NCBI GenBank assembly: GCA_014529385.2
Contig: CM043962.1
Span: 43,591,598 to 43,655,597, forward strand
Reading direction: 5' to 3'
DNA length: 64,000 nucleotides
DNA from: Adiantum capillus-veneris
Lineage: Eukaryota; Streptophyta; Polypodiopsida; Polypodiales; Pteridaceae
A program made the translations under genes and the position numbers. Positions within the stretch are counted from its first letter, which is position 1. Each line of letters starts with the position of its first letter. Below the pieces are notes generated by a model. That model made no database searches. It was not told where the DNA came from and worked only from the letters and a program-made list of their open reading frames with translations. Shown in pieces: positions 44,294 through 57,300 of this stretch.

Positions 44294-45745
44294 TGTAAAA
44301 CAAGCCTAAGTGAGGGGGATGAGCCGCCCTCACTTTATTATACAGATTTCATCAGCTGAATATGGATAGCAACCTTCGCCAGCTCTACTCAGAAATCCGC
44401 ACAGAATTTAGGTGATCACGTGGTGCCACGCCATTAGTACGCCAACCAATATTCATGGCCACGGTGTAGGGGAGGTAGAGAGAAGGAGAATAGGGGGTGA
44501 TACAGAGTAATAAACAAGGATGATGAATAGTAGTGTTCATTCACTTCACGCTTCAAAGGAGAAATGACATTTAGAAGTGTGTAACCATATGGGTTAATGA
44601 CCCATTGGATAAGCTTTTAGGGCTATGATCCCACCACACCAGGTCATATATTATAAGGTAGTAAAAGGGTGAGTTCCCACCAACCCAACTGCCCAAACCC
44701 AAGCAACATACAATGTAACCATCAGCCCTTAAAGGCCTAGTACAACCTAGAGGAGAACTCAGTATTATAGTCCATCCATAAACATCCACCAGGGGGGAGG
44801 TGTCAGAAGAGCTAGTAGTTGGGTTCAAAATATTCAGGAAGTTCATTCAATAGACATGGCCAAGTTAAGTATTATGATTTAAGAGTTTGATCCAGGAGTA
44901 TCAAGGTACATGTTTACATAGGAACAGTCTTACCATACAGGTAAATTATTCAAGGTGAGTACTTCACAAAACAGTATACCCCCATCAGATCATACTATTA
45001 TGAACAAAGCAGGAGTGAAGTGTGTGTGAATTCAAAAGAAGCAGCCAAGGAAAAATAAAGTGACCAAGAGTGTGTGTGTGCATGGGTGTGTATGTACATG
45101 TGTGTTTGCATGGAGGGTCTCTTTGTTGCACTAGGTTGTGTTCCCAATCGAGATGGGCAACATAAGGTAGAGTGCAAGAAGGTAGGGGCACATGTCTAGG
45201 AGGGTTTTTTTGAGGACACCATTCGAGAAGGGGTGGGGGGGGGGGGGGGGGGGGGGCTATGCTTTGCAAGGTGTGGGAGATGTAGGAAGGTGGGCGTGTA
45301 GGAGAGATGAGGTAGTGTGCAAAAGGGGAGGATGTCCGTGTGGAAGTCTGAAGGTAGGGAGAGAATATTCACAAGATTTGGTTTTCTTTAAGAGGAGCCA
45401 GGTTTCCCAAGCTTTACAGTGAAAAGGGAGGTCAAAGTGCAAGTGATCCAAAGGTTTGATAGCATGCATAACTTAAACGACAGTGAAAGAAGTCTCATGC
45501 AAGCAGTGTTTGGGAAAAGTTGGCAGTGTTGTTGTTGACTTGTGCATGGCATGAGCAACCAACGGTTGCATTTGGGCATCAACGAGTGATACCACCTTTT
45601 ATGTCATGTTGCACCTGAGTCCTTTTCCAAGAGGAAAAGAAGAAGTGGACAAGGAAAATAAGGAAGAAAGAAGAGGAAAGAGAAGTAGAAGGAGGGGAGA
45701 GAGATGAAGTGGGAGGAGGGGAGGGTGATCCATTGCTACTAGCGT
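44294..45745. other. Unassigned spacer between two inverted LTRs, with poly-G run
   Basis: No gene supported. Contains a (GT)-rich patch near 45070-45105, a run of 22 G at 45235-45256, and a purine-rich stretch of GAAGGA type (45620-45725). Confidence 0.6.
45235..45256 (+). repeat. Run of 22 guanines
   Basis: Uninterrupted G22, able in principle to form G-quadruplex structure; length is prone to sequencing error. Confidence 0.85.
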
Positions 45746-46412
45746 TGTAATGGAAATGGCCTATGAACATTGAGAATAGTGGAATTAAGAGAATTATAGT
45801 GAGAATTTTTTAAGAGAATACTTTGAGAACATAGAGGGTGAACCTATTAGCGATAGAAACATAACCATTATACTTAATTAACTAGGCATGAACAATAATT
45901 TTGCAAGATAGAGAATTAGAGAACTTGACAACAGCTGAGGATCGTATTTATGTGGAGCCGGTCCCCCCTCCAAAAGGCTTTTGTATAAATTTTCTCCCAG
46001 AAAGAGATACTTGATACAATACAAGGTTTGTGTTCCTTGAGACCTTGACGGTGCAATGAAGATAGAGAGCTTCATGCACCACAATTGTGCCCATAACTTA
46101 GCTAGATGAAAGCATTAACTTATCCCCGGCCTCAGTCCCAAGACCTCAAACACCTTCAAAGGTGGAGAGAGCTAGCAGGGACTGAGGGTAGGGAAGAGGA
46201 AGAAGAAACATTCCTATCAAGAAAAAATAGTTCCTCACTTATCATCACTCTTCTTGCTTAGCATAGTAATGAAGATGGAGAAGACGGCAAGCTTAAGCAT
46301 TAAAGCATGGCTCTTGGTTGGATTTGCATTCCATAGCCATTAGTGTTGGTGTAGGCTCTGAACTTCTCAACAAGCTTGGAGAAGGAGTTGGAGTTCTTGC
46401 ACTTTCACCCAG
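45746..46412 (-). mobile_element. 3' LTR of element C, distal part
   Basis: Starts TGTAATGG (the minus-strand end is CATTACA) and runs to the A2 insertion point. Aligns with the reverse complement of 43627-44293. Continues at 58678. Confidence 0.88.
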
Positions 46413-46648
46413 TGCGCGCGTTTGTCGCACGTGTCAAAGCAAGGGACTTGCCGTACACTGTGTGTGAGCCACAAATGGCTACAATCACACAACCAAATTA
46501 ATATAGCAAGCTCAAGAGAGCAAGGGTGTCTCATGCACCACCCTACGCTCGTCTTTGTGGAGGATTCCTCGCCACGAAGAAGAGGGAGCTACCACCGTAG
46601 CCGTGCTCAACCGCCTTGCCGCCGTCGTGCCGTGGCAATGCTCAATCA

Positions 46649-46694
<46 letters not shown>

Positions 46695-46968
46695 CATACA
46701 CACATACACACCACACAAGGACATGAAGAAGAAGGCGAGATGGAGCAAGAGCACTCTTCAATTGCACAAATGAGAGAATGAGTGATTTTTAAGTTTAAGT
46801 GACTTTTATATGAGCTCATGCGTTCACACTTGGGTATCCATGCTTAGCCAACTAACCCTTGAATGTTTCAGTTAGAGTGCCCTCTCATCGGCGATCACTC
46901 TTACCTTTTTCCTATTGGACCGAGAAGCCCGGTCCATGACTACTAGAAGTGGATGCCGGTGGTTAACA
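46413..46968 (-). mobile_element. 3' LTR of A2
   Basis: 556 bp. On the minus strand it runs TGTTAACC to CGCGCGCA. The polypurine tract (AAGAAGGGGGGCA) adjoins 46968. Contains (TC)n at 46652-46691 and a TATA-like TATAAAA near 46804-46810 (minus). Confidence 0.93.
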
Positions 46969-48470
46969 TGCCCCCCTTCTTGATGTAGATTCCGTCCTTG
47001 GAAGCTATTGAGTTGAAGCTCATTTGTTGAGGTGGAAGAGTATTTGAGATGAATGTCCTTAGCCTTCTTCAGTCACTGCAAAATCAAACAAAATTGGCAC
47101 AATAATTGGATTCTTATATACAATTAAAAAGCATAGGCAGTTGTAGGCAGACAAATTGATTGGTAACAGAATATTAAGCAATTTGTCAGCAATAAACATT
47201 AAATTGTAATATAATCAAACGCATAAAAATTTGTAAAGGTCAAAAACTAAACAAGTCATTTTAATTTAATTTTAATTTTGTAACTTTGGGGGGTCATATA
47301 ACACTATGACCCTCCCCAGGCTCATCACATTAGTAAACTCCCTTTATAATACTTAAGCTAAAGGTCAATAGGGACTAAGCCCTAGTAATTGCACCACAAT
47401 GCTGCCTAAATTGGATTAAGAACCTAAGTAACCATTGATTATTAGGAAGGCATTCCCCATGGTATTAAGAGAAGATCTCTAACGCCTAGCTTGATCAAAC
47501 TAGCTTAGTCGGACTGCTTGATTTTTAAACATAGACAAGTGATTATGACAATAAATTACATTGAATTTAATGTTTGATACTAAGCAAATGCGTTGAATAT
47601 TATGCTACCCATCACAATTAAAGAAAACAAGCATATATGCAAAAAAGATAAGGGGCAATGCTAATGGACAAGAAACACCTGTTTGTGTTGATGATCGTGC
47701 TTGATTTGAAGAGAGAACGAGAGAAAAATTCCATGAAGGTCCAAATCCTAACAATAGCAACACGTTCCTATACACACTAGGAAACACAAAGAACCTCTAG
47801 GAGGCACATCAGTGGGAAGAGGTACCAACCCTTATTGAACACAATTAAATAACATAAGGAACCCTAACCTAATTATTTGCACTCCCCCTAGAGAGTCAAG
47901 AGAATAGGATATTATAGAGATTGGGGAGAAACTCTAAGGCTAAACCCCTATCCTCGTCGTCGAGAAAAACAAAGTCATCATCCGTGAGACCATATGTGCC
48001 ATCCGTGTAATCATGTAAATTGTCTTCATCATTAGAGGCACCAATGTTGACTAAGAAGGTCATTAGACGTCTGTAGTCATCTTGGTCAAAAGGGTAGGCT
48101 TGTGCAATGGGAGAAACATTCTCTACTAAGTATGGATCATTGTGGTCAAGAGACGTATTATCCATTCTAACTCGTCAAAATTCCTCTCACATGCTAGCGT
48201 ACCTACCAAATCCCATTCACAGGCAAGCACTGGAAAGACCATGTGAAACACTTGTGAAAAGTAACAAGGGTACCTCTTACCCAAGACAGGAGTGGATGAC
48301 TCTAGCATACTAGCCATATCTATACACACAGATAGATGATGGTTAGAGTGTAAATATTATAAGGGTCATGTCAAAAGGCCGTGTCCTTGTGCATAATGTG
48401 TTTTCATGATTTTGTGTTATGTATAGAGTTTGTAAGTTTCCACATTATTGTTTGGTGGCTCTTTCTCTTT
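46969..48470 (-). other. A2 3' non-coding region with a small acidic frame
   Basis: Matches the A1 tail in parts. An 89-codon frame at 48165-47896 starts MDNTSLDHNDPYLVENVSPI and is strongly acidic (DDDFVFLDDEDRG). I found no A1 equivalent and no membrane segment; it may be chance or a captured fragment. Confidence 0.5.
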
Positions 48471-49200
48471 TACTTTTTTATTTTGTTTTTGTGAGTATAA
48501 GGCTTTATATATACATTCCCTAAGATTGGAGATTGAGATGTCAGGGAGGAAGGTTGAAAAGGGAGTGAGTGAATGATGACTGTCAGCAAAACTCCCCCCT
48601 TCCTTGGATAGATCATACCTTTTGGAATGACGTGGTCACTTTTTGAAACCAATTGTTCCAAGTTGTTCTGGGTGAAGGCTTTAACCAATAGTTTTCGATC
48701 ACCCTATGCGTTTCATCTAGTTACAAGGGTGGTGAGGTACACTCCCATGATTTTATTTGCAACGCTGTTGTAGGTGGTGAACTTACAACGGGAGGTGCAA
48801 ACTCTTTCTTGTTTGTATGGATATGTACAATGGTAGGTGGAGGTTGTGTCGAAGCTTCAATTTTTGTATAGGAACTACATGAAGAGCAAGAAGCTTCGTT
48901 TGACTTCCTTGTTCTTGAGCTAGGTGGAACAAATTGTCTTTTCTTCGGTACCCAAACTAGTTGTGGAGCGGGTATGTAGCATTCTGTGATTTTTTTATTT
49001 CCGCGATCGTCAGTTCATTTTTGAGCTACAGGATTGGGCTCACATGGGTCAGGTGACAGGTAAGAGCACAATTTACATTTTGACACCCAAATTTGATTAT
49101 TTCCTTCATCGTAGCCTTGGGCTTCCAATAGTTTTTTAGGAATCCAACGCAACGTTTCTTTACATTTCTTGAGGTGAGTTGGATGTCTCTTACCAGGCAC
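48471..49200 (-). pseudogene. A2 post-integrase tail frame
   Basis: LRWIPKKLLEAQGYDEGNNQ and LCSYLSPDPCEPNPVAQK align with A1 24867-25010. Further down, the part matching A1 25100-25430 is broken by stops. Function unknown. Confidence 0.6.
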
Positions 49201-49474
49201 ATACCAAAAATTGTGGTTTTTTTCTTGTTGACACGTTGACTTGGATAATACTCTCAGATAGAGGTGGCTTCCCTAACTGACACCACACCCCATATGATAG
49301 CATATTATACTTAGCACCCGTGTCCAATAAGGCGTTATATAGCACTTTTCCATAGGTGCTATTTAGCTTGATAGGGTATCATAGAGGTGTGTCAGAGTCC
49401 AACCAATCATCCTCTGTTTCAACGTGGAATGCATGTGTAACTCCAAGGTTGGCCTCTCATTGGTGTCTTATGCG

Positions 49475-50057
49475 TTATTGTCTCTCTTTAGCCTCAGTTT
49501 GAGCTTGTATCTTCTTCAATTCTATTTGTGCCTTGGGTGCCTTTTTTTGATGGATGGCACGTAGCTCCTCTTGGCTTAAAGTATCATAATATCTTTTAAA
49601 TTTGCTACCATTGAAGAATCCGATGGTTTCAAATCCATCAAGAGCCTCCACATGAACGGTTCCTTGTGGGGTGATTTCACATACTCTATATGGTCCTTTT
49701 CTCGCATATTTCAACTTTTTCTTCTCGTTACGCACTCCATACATTAAGGACTTTATCATCACCAACATTGATATCTTTGTTCCTTAGATGACGGTCAAAC
49801 CATTTCTTCCTCTTATCTTTCTCCACAAGTGTGTTTTGCATAGCCAATTTCTTGTCTTCATCTAACCTCTCAAGGATATATAAGCACTCAACTAATGGGT
49901 TACCATCCCAACCTTCTTGTGAAGCTACACACAATCTAGGAATTACAAACTCCCATGGCATAACTGCTTCTTGGTCATATACCATTTTGAATGGTGTACA
50001 ATTAATAGTCACTTTGTAAGAAGTACGATAAGCCCATAGGGCTGAAGTCAGCTTCAA
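49475..50057 (-). pseudogene. A2 integrase C-terminal half
   Basis: Two overlapping frames: LTSALWAYRTSYKVTINCTP FKMVYDQEAVMPWE (50057 downwards), then KGPYRVCEITPQGTVHVEA with FNGSKFKRYY (about 49690-49570), the usual end of Athila-type integrase. The frame slips near 49740. No chromodomain. Confidence 0.85.
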
Positions 50058-50060
50058 ATC

Positions 50061-50579
50061 TCAATCTGTGCGATGAACTTCCATCATTTTGGTCAAGATA
50101 GAGATTAAGGTCTTATTGGTACTCTCAGCTTGGCTATTTGCTTGTGGATAATAAGGTGTGGACTTATGGTGAGCTATCATGAAGTTGGTAGTGAGTTCTT
50201 TTATCACTCCATTTATAAAATGAGTGCCATTGTCACTCACAATCTCAAAGGGACAACCAAATCTTGTAACAATGTTCTCAAAGAGAAACTTGGCAGTTGA
50301 CCTTGCATCAGCCTTATGTGTCGCCCTGGCTTCCTCCCACTTTGTCACATAGTCACCATTAACTAGAAAGTTCACAATCTTCTCACTCCATTCAGGCATG
50401 GTCTCGACTAGAAATAAGGAAGTATCAGGCAATTCATTATCGACTCTAGTAGGGGCTTCACCATTAGGTATGTGAGACAAATGATCCGCCATGACATGTC
50501 TTTTACCAGGCCTCACCACAATGGTAAAATCAAACTCAAGGAGATTAACAACCATCGTGTAATTCTTCCCGTGGAACAA
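50061..50579 (-). pseudogene. A2 RNase H end and integrase core
   Basis: The RNase H end (FDFTIVVRPGKRHVMADHLS) runs after a short linker straight into DYVTKWEEARATHKADARST. The integrase zinc finger and the segment with the first catalytic Asp are therefore missing, apparently by internal deletion near 50365. The second Asp (IVSDNGTHF) and the Glu (NSQAESTNKTL) remain. No second RNase H is seen, which separates this from element B. Confidence 0.85.
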
Positions 50580-51800
50580 GGTTTATTTACTAAATATAAC
50601 AAGGCTTGATGATCCACATAGAAAACAAACTTCTTGGCAAGAAGGTAGTAGCCGAATTTATTTACTGCATAAATCATAGCTAAAATTTCTCGCTCTGTGG
50701 TGGTGTATTTCTCTCGGCATCATTCAATTGACAACTTGCAAAGCTAATGGGGTAGTCCACTTTATGTTCTCCTGGTTGAGCTAGAACACACCCAATAGAA
50801 AAGTTCGATGCATCAATATGCACATGGAAAATTACATCCCAATCGGGCACTCGTAGAATAGGAGTGCTAGTCAAGGTCTTTTTCAATGACTCATAAGCAT
50901 CATGGTCACACTCCGTGGTCCAGTGAAACTCAATAAGAAGTTTGTACAATGGACGAGCTATCTCGGCAAAGTTTAAAATAAAGCGTTGGTAATAACCAAC
51001 ATGGCCCATGAACCTTTGAGCTCCTTTATAGTTTGTAGGTGGTGGCAATTCAGCAATGGCTTTAATTTTTCTCTCATTTGTGGAAATCCCATTTTTGGAC
51101 ACTATATGCTCTAAAATGACTCCATGTTTAACCCAAAATTTGCATTTGAAAGGGTCTAAGGAGATGTGATACAATTTGCACTTCTCAAATACTTTCCGTA
51201 ATCATGATAGATGTTCTTTCCAAGAGGAATATACACAAAGGTCATCTAAGAAAGCTTCGCAAAACTCCCTCAAATATTTATTAATCTTTGAAAGGTAACA
51301 TGGGCATTGGTTAAGCCAAAAGCCATAACACAAAATGTGAACACTTCCAATAACTTGGTCCTTTAGTGCAATTGTGATTTGATTCTAGCCAGAGTACCCA
51401 TCTAAAAAGATATAAGCTTCCTTCCTTGCAACTCTTTCAAGCACATGTTCTGAATATAGCAAGGGGTAATGGTTCTTCTAGTGGTGGCATTGACCTTCTT
51501 GAGATCCACTCACACTCTGAGTTTCCCATTATTTTTTGGCACAATCACTATTGGAGACACCCATTTTGAGTGATCAGTAGGGTACATGAATCCACATTTC
51601 ACAAGCTTTCAATCTCTTCTTGAACGATCTTTGCATATTTAGGATTCATTGGGTAGGGCCGTGCTGAACTGGTTTAGCCATGCTATTCATGGGGATTGTG
51701 TGTTGCACCACAAAAGGTGGAACACCTTTCATATCATGATATGTCCAAGCAAATATATCCTTGAATTCCTTGAGAAGTTCTTTAAGTACACACTCCTCAG
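50580..51800 (-). pseudogene. A2 reverse transcriptase and RNase H, heavily broken
   Basis: Fragments in several frames: SKWVSPIVIVPKNNGKLRV and VDLKKVNATT (near 51590-51490, with stops), HISLDPFKCKFWVKHGVILE and the thumb GAQRFMGHVGYYQRFILNFA (51174-50960), RNase H FHVHIDASNFSIGCVLAQPG (near 50825) and FYVDHQA near 50610. The order is typical gypsy RT-RH. Confidence 0.85.
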
Positions 51801-51806
51801 TCTCTG

Positions 51807-52803
51807 TTAGATCTTGGGCAATGAAAACACGTTTGGCTCTTCTCCTGGGTCCACTAACTCTATTTCCTTAACTATCGTTGGACCGTCATAAACTCCATTG
51901 CTTCCATTGATAGGTTTTCTTTGAGCCTTTGTATACACAAGCTTACGTTCCTCTGTGGTGTAGGATTTGAAATGTTTAGGTGCATGGTGTAAGTTTGTGG
52001 GGTCCTGTTGTTCTGTGGACTGTGATTTCACTTCCAATTTCTTTTGTTGTTGAGCTAACTCTTAATTTTGTTGTCTCCTTACGGTATGGCTCAACTTTGG
52101 CTTTTCTGTAGCCTCTAGTTGTGCAATGTCAATGGGTTGTGGACTACACTAGATAACGCTTTGAAAGTATTCACCCCAGTTATCTACCAACTTCCGATGA
52201 GCATCACATGCCCCTATATAATTAAGCCATTCTGCAATAAATTTGTTTTCATTTATTCTAGCACTCACATTTGCTCGATATTGTTGCCTCTTATATCTTT
52301 ACTCTTCTTGTCTAATTTTTTATTACGGCCGATCTTTAGTGAAGAGTCACTAGATGAATCGCTACATGTGTCTTCTGCTCCCTTGGATAGATTGCCATCT
52401 AGGGTACCACTTGGCCCCCTGAATGGTTTGTCCCCACATTTGCACTAATATTTAACTCAAAGTCTTCATCCTCAGAGTCAATTTCAATTGATGATTCTGA
52501 CTCCAAATTGTGTGGGCTATAGTCTTGTGAGACGCTACTGGTGCCAATGCCAGTCAAACCTTCATCTTGTAGGTAATCAGAAGCTATATGCATTGATTCT
52601 AGCATATTTAAGGGTACGAGTGGTGGCATTTCATCCCCCTCAGGTGTTACCCAGGTCGTCCCCCTATTTCCCCAAGTGTCTATGGTTGTTGCTAAGTGGA
52701 CCCAATCCACATTGTCCGACTCAGTCATCCCACGTAATACATCCATATAAGGAGAATCTTCCCCAACATCAGTGTCCACTTTACATGTGTAACAATACTG
52801 CAA
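51807..52803 (-). pseudogene. A2 linker between protease and RT
   Basis: Frames 52803-52399 (CYTCKVDTDVGEDSPYMDVL, shared with A1 24525-24590) and 52037-51807 (IVKEIELVDPGEEPNVF, a typical Athila lead-in to RT). A1 is deleted from about the middle of this block. Confidence 0.75.
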
Positions 52804-52835
52804 TGGGGCAGTGAACTATGGTGTCATATCTATGA

Positions 52836-53405
52836 TCAATTATAAAAATGTTTCCTAGAGGATGTGCTCGACCAGCTACAAGATCCACTCAAATGACAGA
52901 ATCTTGGAACTGCAAGTAGACACGGTTTTAGACTAGTCATGTACCATTTTGCTTCCCTCATAAAAGGACATCCTAAGATAATCTCAGATGCCATAGTGTG
53001 CTTGGAGAAATCCATAACAATGAAGGTATTTCTTATTTTATGTCCAAAGAGGTTGATCTTAAGATCTTTTAGCATCCCAATAGGTTTAACAATAGACCCA
53101 TTGGCCATCTTTACTACTATGGTTGTGGTCCCAAGGTGAGGTCTTCCCATAGTTTCCCATCAATGTTTAGTCACAATGCTAACCCCAGCGCCACCATCAA
53201 GGATTCCCTTCACAGTTAATCCCTTGGTAGTGATTAGTATGATTGCATTGGATTCATCGCCCTCAAAGTATTGTCCCAACTTGTTAAGAGGTATTTCTAC
53301 AACAGGGTTCTTATCTAGGTTGGGTTGTGGATCTAAGTGTTCCTCCTCTATTGGCATCTCCCTAGCTCCATCCATTTGTGCAAATTGTGGTAGCCCGACC
53401 TTCAC
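52836..53405 (-). pseudogene. A2 retropepsin-like protease
   Basis: VKGILDGGAGVSIVTKH carries the active-site DGGA (near 53190), then GRPHLGTTTIVVKMANGSIV and LGCPFMREAKWYM. The usual LGRPF is LGCPF. Split in two frames near 53155. Confidence 0.83.
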
Positions 53406-53423
53406 TTCTCCATTGAGGAACGC

Positions 53424-55428
53424 TCAAAGAGCTAAGAATAGCTCAGGGTCTCCATATAGTTTGGACATGATGGTGGTTCTAACTTCTGAAGCCATCAAAT
53501 CCATCAATTTAGCAATGTTTAACGACACCTTTTGGGCTTCAGCCCCTTGACGCGGGGAAGATGGGATCTCCATTTCTTTGATAGGGTCAGGTAGTCCCTC
53601 TATAAACATTCTTTCCAACAAGAAGTGAGTACGCCCACTTTCCCATGACTTTAAGTCACTTTCTTCTTGGATGACACTAGGTATGGCTAGGGGTCTATGG
53701 ACTTTGTGAGGTTGTTGTTGCAAAGGGGAAAATGTGTCTGTAACCTGGATCGCCTAGGCACTGGCTCTAGGTCCCTTTGGGTATCTTCTACCAAACTCCT
53801 TAATTGTTTGACTCACTCGATCTCCTCTGTAGGGTTTGGGTAAGTTCCTATCTTCTTCTTGGATCCTGGCCATTGTGGCTCATGACGATCTTCCTTGTTG
53901 GTTTCTTTCTTAGTGGTCATTTTGGTCTCCATGGTTTCACCTGAATCTGAAGCCTCTTCAGCGTCATTCATATATACGGGGTCGTCACCAGTCCCTATTT
54001 TGGTCTTTGAACTGGGGTCTGACTTTGTTTCTTTTTGTGATCTCTTCCTTCGTGTTTTCTTCTTCTTTTGAGACAGAGAAATTGATGCCGTGTCTCTTTC
54101 TTCAAGAATATAATTCTGTTTTTGGAGCATCGAACATGTGATTATGTTTACTGGTACCACATGTGTACTTTGTGATGGCTCCTCAAAAACCCCAATCAAG
54201 TTTAATGGCATGACCTTTGGTGCATTTCGATTATTCGGACATTGGGCAATCGAATGATCTATGCTACATCGATTACACATGAGTATCGGCATTGTAGACG
54301 TGCTTGCTTGATTGGTTTGCATTAGTGTGGCATTCTTTTGTAGCCTAATAGGACACTCGGCCACACGATGTGGACCTCCACACTCATAGCATTGAAGAGG
54401 TGGTCTCTTGGCACTGTAATTGATATTTTGGCCTCTTGCAGTAAGAGCAACTACTTGATAGACAGGTTTGAGTTGTCCCCAATAGTCCTCCATGTAGTAT
54501 TGTGGACTTTCTTCAAGCGCATCAATCCCATTGGAAATATTAGGGTCTATATCTTCCTCACAGCCTTCCAAACAAGCATTAGATGACTCAAAACCCACTT
54601 GATTCACAGAAGTGATTCTCGGATGTGGTGGTTGCAATCCTAGTGCTGGAGGTGGTAAGGGTGTTGTTTGAACAACATTCTGGGCCCTAGGGACCATGTG
54701 TTGTGACATTTGTTCAAGAGGTGGGGTCGGCATCAATGCAGGCACTCGAGGTGTTTCTGTTCAAGCTAAGGTTGGTCTATTGGCCATTGCAGACTTAAAT
54801 ACTATGAAATCCTTAGCTTGATGACTATACCTCCCATAGGCATTGCAATTCCCATTGAATTTTACTCTAAAAGTAGGGCATTCACTGGTACTATGCGGGC
54901 CATAGCATACTGAGTACCATTGTTGCTCCCTTCTTAGATACATATGATTGTTTTACGGAGCACTATTGTCTCTAAGACTCTCTTGAATGGCCTTGGTGAG
55001 ATTTGCTAAAGTCATCTTTGGCTCCTTAGCAATAGGCTTTACGGTCATTGGCTGATGCCCCGATGCTACGAGCTAGTAGATTGTGGCTCAACAAACACTC
55101 TTTCTCCTTGAATCATTAAATTATCCTCCAATTGGATCGCATTGGTGGTGACTGCTTCCCAAGTGGTGATACCTCTAATGACTAGGCCATTGTAGATATC
55201 ATCATGTCATAATCCCCTAATGAATCTATCAAGCAATTGATTATTATTGAAGCACTCATTTGGATTACAACGAGAATTCAAATGCTTCAAGCGATTAATA
55301 AAGTCTCTCACCGACTCTCCTTCCTCTCGTTGGGCTTTCTGGAGCTGAGAGGCTACACCACATCGTATGTATTCTTTCAAGAACAGTCTCCTAAGAGTAG
55401 GGTAAATCATTTTTTCTTCCACCCTTAA
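53424..55428 (-). pseudogene. A2 gag, C-terminal part with zinc knuckles
   Basis: Matches A1 21960-23900: RDFINRLKHLNSRCNPNECF, knuckles CYGPHSTSECPTF, YECGGPHRVAECPIR and CNRCSIDHSIAQCPNN, basic patch KKKKTRRKRSQK. Stops and shifts near 53740, 54750 and 55060 break it. Confidence 0.8.
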
Positions 55429-55434
55429 AATTCT

Positions 55435-57300
55435 CTACCAATCCCCAACCTTCCCACTTAAGGTTAGGCTTAAAGCATTACTCTTATGCAAGTCATTATG
55501 TTCTCCTAGAGAATCACATATTGGTTCAAACACTTTGATATGATTCCTCACATATCCGTCTCCACTAAATTTTTGTGTGAGCTTGGCTATTTGTACTGCC
55601 TTACTTCTAGATTCTCTATCAGGTGTGTTACGCATATTCTCAGCAATATATCGACCGATAGCTTGAGCAAATGTTGCCAAGTCACCTAAGAGAGTAGGTG
55701 CCGTGGGTGAAGACGCTCTAGAGACTACATGTGGAGCAGGTATTGGCATTGGGCTTGGCACATAGAAAGCCCTTGGGTTCCACATTTGGTACGGTGTTGT
55801 ACCATGTGGTGGCCCAAAGTTCATATGTGTGGCCCTATGCATATAGTAGATGTCGGATGTGACAACATGCTAATGCTAGCCGGTATGGTCCCATGGAAAT
55901 AAGAGCTTGGGTGTTGTGGTAGCATAGTTGTTGAAACAATGGGAGGGGTAGGAACTACATGAGTACGAGGACCTATAGGTGTATACGATTGGTACACACT
56001 TGTAGGTATTGTTGCAGGCATTGAGCTACCATGTAGCGGTGCTTTACTAACAAATGAGGTCCATGGCGTGTTTCTTGGCATGCCCATCATTGGGGTAGGC
56101 ATGGTAGCCGTGGTTTCATCAAGGGAAGATGAGCCAGACTTTGAAAGGTAAAGCTATCACTTGTGGGCTCAGATTGCACTGAGACCCCTGGCGAAACAAC
56201 ATATGGAGGATCCATCGGACTTATCGAGGGAGTCTCCATTTGCGATAAGGTTGGTTGTTTAGCCTTCCGTGTATCCAAGAATCTCATGAGACCCGTTGAA
56301 GGCATGTGAATCCCCTTGTTCATTATCTCTAGCTCAATACCCCTATGGATGACCTCACAAACTCTTTATTGTTGATCCTCTACACTAGTAGCACCCGTTG
56401 TGGATTGTAGAACATCTAACCAACCCACGTGATAGTGTGACCTGTGTATAGGTATGTTAGTGTTTTTGTTTGTAGTTCGTACTCCACTCCAAGTTCTCAT
56501 TTAGGAACGCTCCATCTAGGATTGAGGTGCCAGGGGTGTCCTTTGAACTAGATGCAATGTGGCTCTGTATGGGTTGACTCTTATTGGTTTCTAATTAAGG
56601 AGAACTCAATTGCTCTCCTAGCAAGGATATTAATATAGGGGCTTTCACTTTTAACTCTCTTCATTGCTCCACCTTGCGTAAGCTCTCGATTTACTTTTCT
56701 CTAGCCGCAATGATATATCGCTCAACTTCTTGCACTTCGGCAAGGCTTCTACCATTAGGTAATATAACCTCGGAGGGGAAAGGAGGTGTGGTGAATGGAG
56801 TATTCACGTGCATACTCTCCAAGAGCATGGGTCTATGTTGGTCATGAATGGAAAATTTACTTCCCCACCCCCCTCATCTACATCATTAGCTCCATGTTCG
56901 GAGCGAGTGGCTCTACTAAAGGTTTCCTTCAAGCGGCTAAGCACGCTCGGCCCAGACTGTGCACCCATGGCATGCATGTCTTGGCTTGAGCTATCAGGAT
57001 TAGGCATTGGGTAACCCTCCATGGCGTCCTAGTTAGAGGAAGAGTCACTAAACGCAATATGCGGGTCCTGAGTGGTACTACCTTGGGTTCCTGCTGAGGT
57101 CCCGAAACCTAAGGTAGGCATTGGGTAACCCTCCATGGCGTCCTAGTTAGAGGAAGAGTCACTAGACGCAATATGCGGGTACTACCTTGGGTTCTTGCTG
57201 AGGGCTCGAAACCTAAGGTAGGTGGGCATTGAGAACCCGCATAAGTCGTAGTGCTCGCTAGTTTCTTGGCCTCTAGCACACGACCAATACGCAGATGCAT
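55435..57300 (-). pseudogene. A2 gag, N-terminal and capsid part
   Basis: Opens MHLRIGRVLEAKKLAS at 57300, as in A1. A roughly 70-bp stretch with 'gggtaaccctccatggcgtc' is duplicated near 57005 and 57125. Low-complexity Pro/Ser/Met region, then capsid-like LTQKFSGDGYVRNHIKVFEP. Broken into at least five frames. Confidence 0.78.

Noticed and set aside
48165-49200. Env-like gene of A2
   Set aside because: No signal peptide or transmembrane segment is visible, and the conserved part is a basic tail shared with A1.
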